Shown here: piece by piece, positions 60,797 to 64,000 of the stretch
Layout of the letters: each line of letters begins with the position of its first letter
How positions within the stretch are numbered: the first letter of the stretch is position 1
DNA from: Parietaria judaica
Lineage: Eukaryota; Streptophyta; Magnoliopsida; Rosales; Urticaceae
Reading direction: 5' to 3'
Assembly (NCBI GenBank): GCA_954871525.1
Contig: OX940863.1
Span: forward strand, 25,866,001 to 25,930,000
Length of the DNA stretch: 64,000 bases
Notes under the pieces: model-generated
Seen by the model: the letters and a program-made list of their open reading frames with translations, nothing else
Told to the model about the DNA's origin: nothing
The model's database searches: none
Translations under genes and position numbers: made by a program

Positions 60797-61564
60797 GCCA
60801 GAGGTGGTATCATTGCACTTTGCCCCGACGCCTCTTTCCCCAGCTATGGAGGAGGTTACCAGGGGGTCGGAGAGTCCGTGCTTGCTCTTGCTCCGGCGAA
60901 GACTCTGCCGGGAAACGAAGACATTCTCCCCGGGACTGCAGAGGCTAAGATCGCCGAGAGTAAGACCGAGCGCGATGAATACAGACGTCTCCTCGCCATT
61001 GCCGAAGAATCCCTCCTCGAGGAGCGACAGCGTTATCAGCGGTGCGAGGACACTCTCTCGGCACAGCTCCGGCAAAAGAACGAGTACTTCAACCGTATTG
61101 CCGATGCCATAAACCTGTCGCCCGGTCGGGAGGAGCATATATCCTTCCATATCAAGGCCGCGCTGAGGAAGCTCGCCAAGGACCGTGACACAGCCAGGGG
61201 TTGGGCAATATAGGAGGAATTTTCCCGCTTACGCCTCTATCACCAAGCGGTTGACAAGCTGAAGCGCGCTTCCGAGAGATTCGGTGTACTCGAGGGGATT
61301 GCTCGTATTCAGCGCTTGCTGGGCGGCGTGCTCTCAAATATCAAACTCGTGGAGGGATTACCTTCCCGCTCGACTGTTGGTGAGCTTCGAGCCAAACTGC
61401 CAAGGTGGCGCAAGCTGGAACAGGAATACATGGCTGATTTGGCCAAGCTGGAGAGAAAAATCTCCGGTGCTCCAAACTCTCCTCCGCTTTCTCCTTGTCT
61501 CCCCCCAGGCGTCGCTAAGGCGCGCTCGCCGGGTTTTGACATTCTTCCCTCCTCGTCGAGTACG

Positions 61565-61649
61565 GTATGAGGTAGCTTAGTATAAATAATTTATAGTCTT
61601 ACCTCTTCCTTCTGGGGCTGATCCTTTACTTTTGGTTCCTCCTTTGCAG
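61565..61649 (+). other. Second intron of the antisense gene
   Basis: Donor GTACG|GTATGA and acceptor TTTGCAG|GCC, phase 0. The junction is almost identical in sequence to the preceding intron. Confidence 0.65.
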
Positions 61650-61989
61650 GCCGATAGTAGGGCTGATTCGAACCTAGCAAGAGCTTCCTCGAGTAAGCTC
61701 CTAGGACTTTCTGCTGATGATCCTGCTTGCCTAATTGCGGACGACATCATTCGCCGATGCTGCGACGTCATCATTGAAGAGTGTGCCGACGCAGTCCTGG
61801 GTCAAGATTCCCTTGATGATGGTGTTGGGCGGGGGAATCGGTCCCTGCGAGAGTTATAAGATGTATATGCACTTGGGGTGCGGACGATGGGTTGTAAATA
61901 ATGATACTCCGTGTTTCGTACTTTTGAATCCAATGAGCATATGATGATGATGATATATATATATATATATATTATATGAGTTTGCTCGG

Positions 61990-62760
61990 GATCTTCGAAT
62001 TTTGTACGGGCTTGCCCGGCGTCTTTGGCCGTAAAATATAATTTTCTTTGCTCGGCACTCTCGCCGGCCCGGGCTTGCTCGGCGCCCTTAGCCGTAAATT
62101 TTGTATATAAATATTTTTGCTCGGCGCTCTCGCCGTACCTATTTTCCTCGGCACTCTCGCCGTAATTGTCTCTTGCGGGTATCACTAGGTTTCATCGGGT
62201 ACGAGCCGACTAATTTCCAGGACCCCATTGGCACTCTCGCCTTATTTGTCTCTTGAGGGTATCGCTAGGTTTCGTCGGGTACGAGCCGACTAATTCCCAA
62301 GACCCCATAGGCTCTCTCGCCTTGTATATTTCCTCGGCACTCTCGCCGGCCCAGGCTTGCTCGGCGCCCTTAGCCGTATATGGATCTCGACATGTTTTGT
62401 CGGACCGGGTTTGCTCGGCACCCTTAGCCGTATATGGATCTCGACATGTTTTGCCGGACCGGGCTTGCTCGGCACCCTTAGCCGTATATATGGATCTCGA
62501 CATGTTTTGCCGGACCGGGTTTGCTCGGCACCCTTAGCCGTATATATGGATCTCAACATGTTTTGCTGGACCGGGTTTGCTCGGCACCTTTAGTCGTATA
62601 TAATTAGTATATATTTTATCTGTCGTTGTACTACATGCACATATATATGCTACTGTATATATATCATTATATACATATTTCTATATATATATTTTCTGTA
62701 ATCTTCTCGGCACTCTCGCCGGACCGGGCTTGCTCGGCACCCTTAGCCGCTTTTTTTTTT
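61990..62760 (-). repeat. Tandem repeat array of the retrotransposon (about 56-bp units)
   Basis: At least four good units start near 62353, 62409, 62463 and 62519. Each contains TTGCTCGGCACCCTTAGCCG followed by TATGGATCTCGACATGTTTT. Partial units occur near 62010, 62080, 62575 and 62726. A separate dimer of about 77 bp (62153-62310) repeats GGGTATCGCTAGGTTTCGTC and TACGAGCCGACTAATT. Confidence 0.85.
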
Positions 62761-63014
62761 AATACTGCGAAGTTACTTTCCCTCCTATTTGGTACTACTT
62801 GGTACTATCACTGAGCAGAGTTGCATACACACTTTGCCAACTTTATAAACTTGCTCGCTCCTTAATAAACAAAAGAAAAAACACACATATAGTCTTTGAA
62901 AGAAAAACAAACCCAAACAAACTTCTACCACCTATTATAGTCTACTAACGATTAAAAAGGTAGCCACCCCAATCCTCTCCTTGCGCCGAGCAGCTTATGA
63001 GCCTTACTCCGGGC
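62761..63014 (-). other. Putative 3' untranslated region of the F-box gene
   Basis: AT-rich. A minus-strand stretch near 62860-62880 resembles plant polyadenylation context (TTTGTTTATTAAGG). It separates the tandem array from the F-box stop codon. Confidence 0.4.
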
Positions 63015-64000
63015 TCACTCCTCCTCGACGATCGAGCAGGCTGACGACGCGATTTTCTCCATAGAGCTCCAGCTGGGGCGACCGAAGTTACACTCCGGGC
63101 AGAGGTCAGTGTACCACGTGGTACCGAGGATGTAGCACGACCTGCAAAAACCGCAAGCACGCCCATTTCGTCGTCGCCCAAAACACAGCGGGCGGACGGA
63201 GTCTCCTGCTTGAATCCTCATTGGCTTCTCGTAGACCAGGACATTTTTGTCACACCGCCTGCAGAACTCCGTGTCGAGCAGACGGCCACGGGGGGCAGGC
63301 GCCTGCTGCTCGGGATAGGCGGCTGGATTCCCTGCCGCGAGCAATGGGGGAAGGTCCTTAAGCTTGACCCTGGTTCCCTCCACGAGCCTGGGAAATAACC
63401 CGTTGACCCTCAGGAATTTTATCCCGTGCTCGATGGTGGACAAGTTGCTGACTACGTCATCTAAGGTGTATCGATGGCAGCGTGGCAGGCATAGCTTTAC
63501 GAGCGCCGGGTTGCCCCGCATGATTGCCTCCACCGCTGCGTTGGTGACCTCGTCGCACTCGTACAGAGTCAAAGTTTCCATCTTCCCCTGAGACCTCCTC
63601 GCCAGCCTCAGGAGATCCTCGTCTGTGATCCGTTCGCTCAACGGGCTGTAGATGCTGAGGTTGCGCCACAGAAGGTTGTTTCCTCTAACCTCGTCGCGTA
63701 ACGAGGTGCACACCATCTCCATCGCGAGGAGTTCCTCGGGCATGAGATACGGCAAGACCAGTTCCAGCGCGGGGTGTGGTTCGCCTGGGATCCTTGACTC
63801 CTCCTGATCCCGTTGGCCTTCCGTGGTGTCCTCCTCCTTTGGACATGGCTCGCTACTTTCCGGCCGTTCCTCGTGCTTCCAGAAGTCCGCCATCTCGTGA
63901 TCATCTTCTCCTCGTGCCTCCATTGCGCCCTCCTTGGGCCATCCCCAACCTTCATCCACGATCATCTCTGACTCGTCTGTGTGGCTTTGGTCAGCACCTC
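63015..64000 (-). CDS. F-box protein, SKIP14-like (5' end outside window)
   Basis: An open frame of 316 codons runs from a Met at 63965 and stays open to the window edge, so the true start may lie beyond 64000. An acidic N-terminal stretch (residues 1-65) precedes an F-box (about 66-100, HPALELVLPYLMPEELLAME then VCTSLRDEV…LWRNLSI). Leucine-rich-repeat-like sequence follows (ITDEDLLRLARRSQGKMETL, then CDEVTNAAVEAIMRGNPAL). The C-terminal Cys-rich part has FCRRCDKNVLVYEKP, CGFCRSCYIL and LCPECNFG pairs, as in SKIP14-type proteins. Such proteins would join SCF ubiquitin ligases through SKP1/ASK. Its target is unknown. It lies tail to tail with the antisense gene, beside the retroelement repeats. 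Confidence 0.82.
   Translation of the reverse strand, partial: GADQSHTDESEMIVDEGWGWPKEGAMEARGEDDHEMADFWKHEERPESSEPCPKEEDTTEGQRDQEESRIPGEPHPALELVLPYLMPEELLAMEMVCTSLRDEVRGNNLLWRNLSIYSPLSERITDEDLLRLARRSQGKMETLTLYECDEVTNAAVEAIMRGNPALVKLCLPRCHRYTLDDVVSNLSTIEHGIKFLRVNGLFPRLVEGTRVKLKDLPPLLAAGNPAAYPEQQAPAPRGRLLDTEFCRRCDKNVLVYEKPMRIQAGDSVRPLCFGRRRNGRACGFCRSCYILGTTWYTDLCPECNFGRPSWSSMEKIASSACSIVEEE

Larger units (their letters stand above)
58024..61859 (+). pseudogene. Antisense ORF (aORF) of the retrotransposon: PF04195-type domain plus coiled coils, degenerate
   Basis: The gene starts with an ATG at 58024. The first 231 codons contain a putative gypsy type transposon domain (PF04195/Transposase_28-like): FFRVVGLRFPVPLLVMAFLY, then LRLLLCTLAIACEQK, and WENKNFFVRVD. 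A Pro/Ser/acidic region follows (58690-59740), then a coiled coil (59745-60270). After an intron (60535-60796) a second coiled-coil module similar to the first follows (60797-61564), and after another intron (61565-61649) a short last exon (61650-61859). Breaks are a frameshift near the C run at about 58697, a TAG at 59565-59567, a frameshift near 59738, a TAA at 60286-60288 and a TAG at 61211-61213. The function of this family is unknown. It runs opposite to the retroelement. Confidence 0.75.
56420..62760 (-). mobile_element. 3' part of a Tat-lineage Ty3/gypsy retrotransposon
   Basis: In minus orientation the order from the right is tandem repeats (62000-62760), a long gene on the opposite strand (58024-61859), a purine-rich AATAGGGGACTAAC at 57212-57225, and the 3' LTR (57211-56420). 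An antisense extra ORF and tandem repeats between pol and the 3' LTR are known traits of Tat-lineage elements such as Retand and Ogre relatives. No gag or pol is visible inside the window. The right boundary is not defined; the F-box gene at 63015-64000 occupies the region where pol would be. Confidence 0.75.

Noticed and set aside
1..64000. CRISPR arrays, bacterial operons, tRNA or rRNA genes
   Set aside because: None was seen; repeats are transposon-derived, and I found no convincing tRNA cloverleaf or rRNA sequence by eye.

Overview
This is plant nuclear DNA, most likely from a eudicot. The evidence is intron-rich genes with GT-AG junctions, GC-rich exons in AT-rich intergenic DNA, plant-type (TTTAGGG) telomere-like repeats and a full set of plant transposon families. 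I cannot name the species. There is no sign of bacterial, organellar or viral-vector sequence.

Host genes are few. They are a purine-permease-like transporter (minus strand, about 14.6-15.8 kb, first exon not found), a complete 12-exon ABCB-type full ABC transporter closest to ABCB2 (plus strand, 44.8-55.5 kb, 1248 residues by my exon model), and the C-terminal part of an F-box SKIP14-like gene (minus strand, running off the right edge).

The rest is mostly mobile DNA. From 0.95 to about 11.4 kb lies a decayed CACTA (En/Spm) complex. Its second gene is a Transposase_24-Ulp1 protease fusion (exons between 1706 and 8149, minus strand), broken by three in-frame stops and a frameshift. A second, non-autonomous CACTA element (1908-5651) sits in that gene's last intron, 15 bases from the splice acceptor. 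This nested element itself contains a solo-LTR-like block with a triplicated promoter-like repeat. A wrecked tnp2 transposase lies at 9.9-11.4 kb. Telomere-like repeats and a triple hairpin lie between the two halves. A third CACTA element (25124-31712) keeps an uninterrupted 852-codon transposase ORF but has a frameshift in its DUF4216 exon.

Other mobile elements are: two solo LTRs with perfect 5-bp target duplications (13315-14025 and 23902-24681); a 5'-truncated LINE (about 31.98-34.74 kb); a TRIM-like element (42147-42430); a Mutator-like MITE with about 170-bp inverted repeats and a perfect 9-bp duplication (17727-18194); three hAT-type MITEs with perfect 8-bp duplications (21365, 35966 and 43505); three inverted-repeat elements sharing the terminus TATAGGGAAACTT at TA-rich targets; and four copies of an AGTAAAACCTC-ended MITE, one of them inside an ABCB2 intron.

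The right end (56420 to at least 62750) is the 3' part of a Tat-lineage Ty3/gypsy retrotransposon in minus orientation. It has a 3' LTR, a polypurine tract, a long ORF antisense to the element (PF04195-type domain plus duplicated coiled-coil exons) and an array of about 56-bp tandem repeats. The F-box gene stands where pol would be expected. The best leads for something new are the antisense gene with its duplicated exon module, the F-box gene beside or inside the retroelement, the TA-targeting inverted-repeat family, and the CACTA insertion that keeps splice sites.
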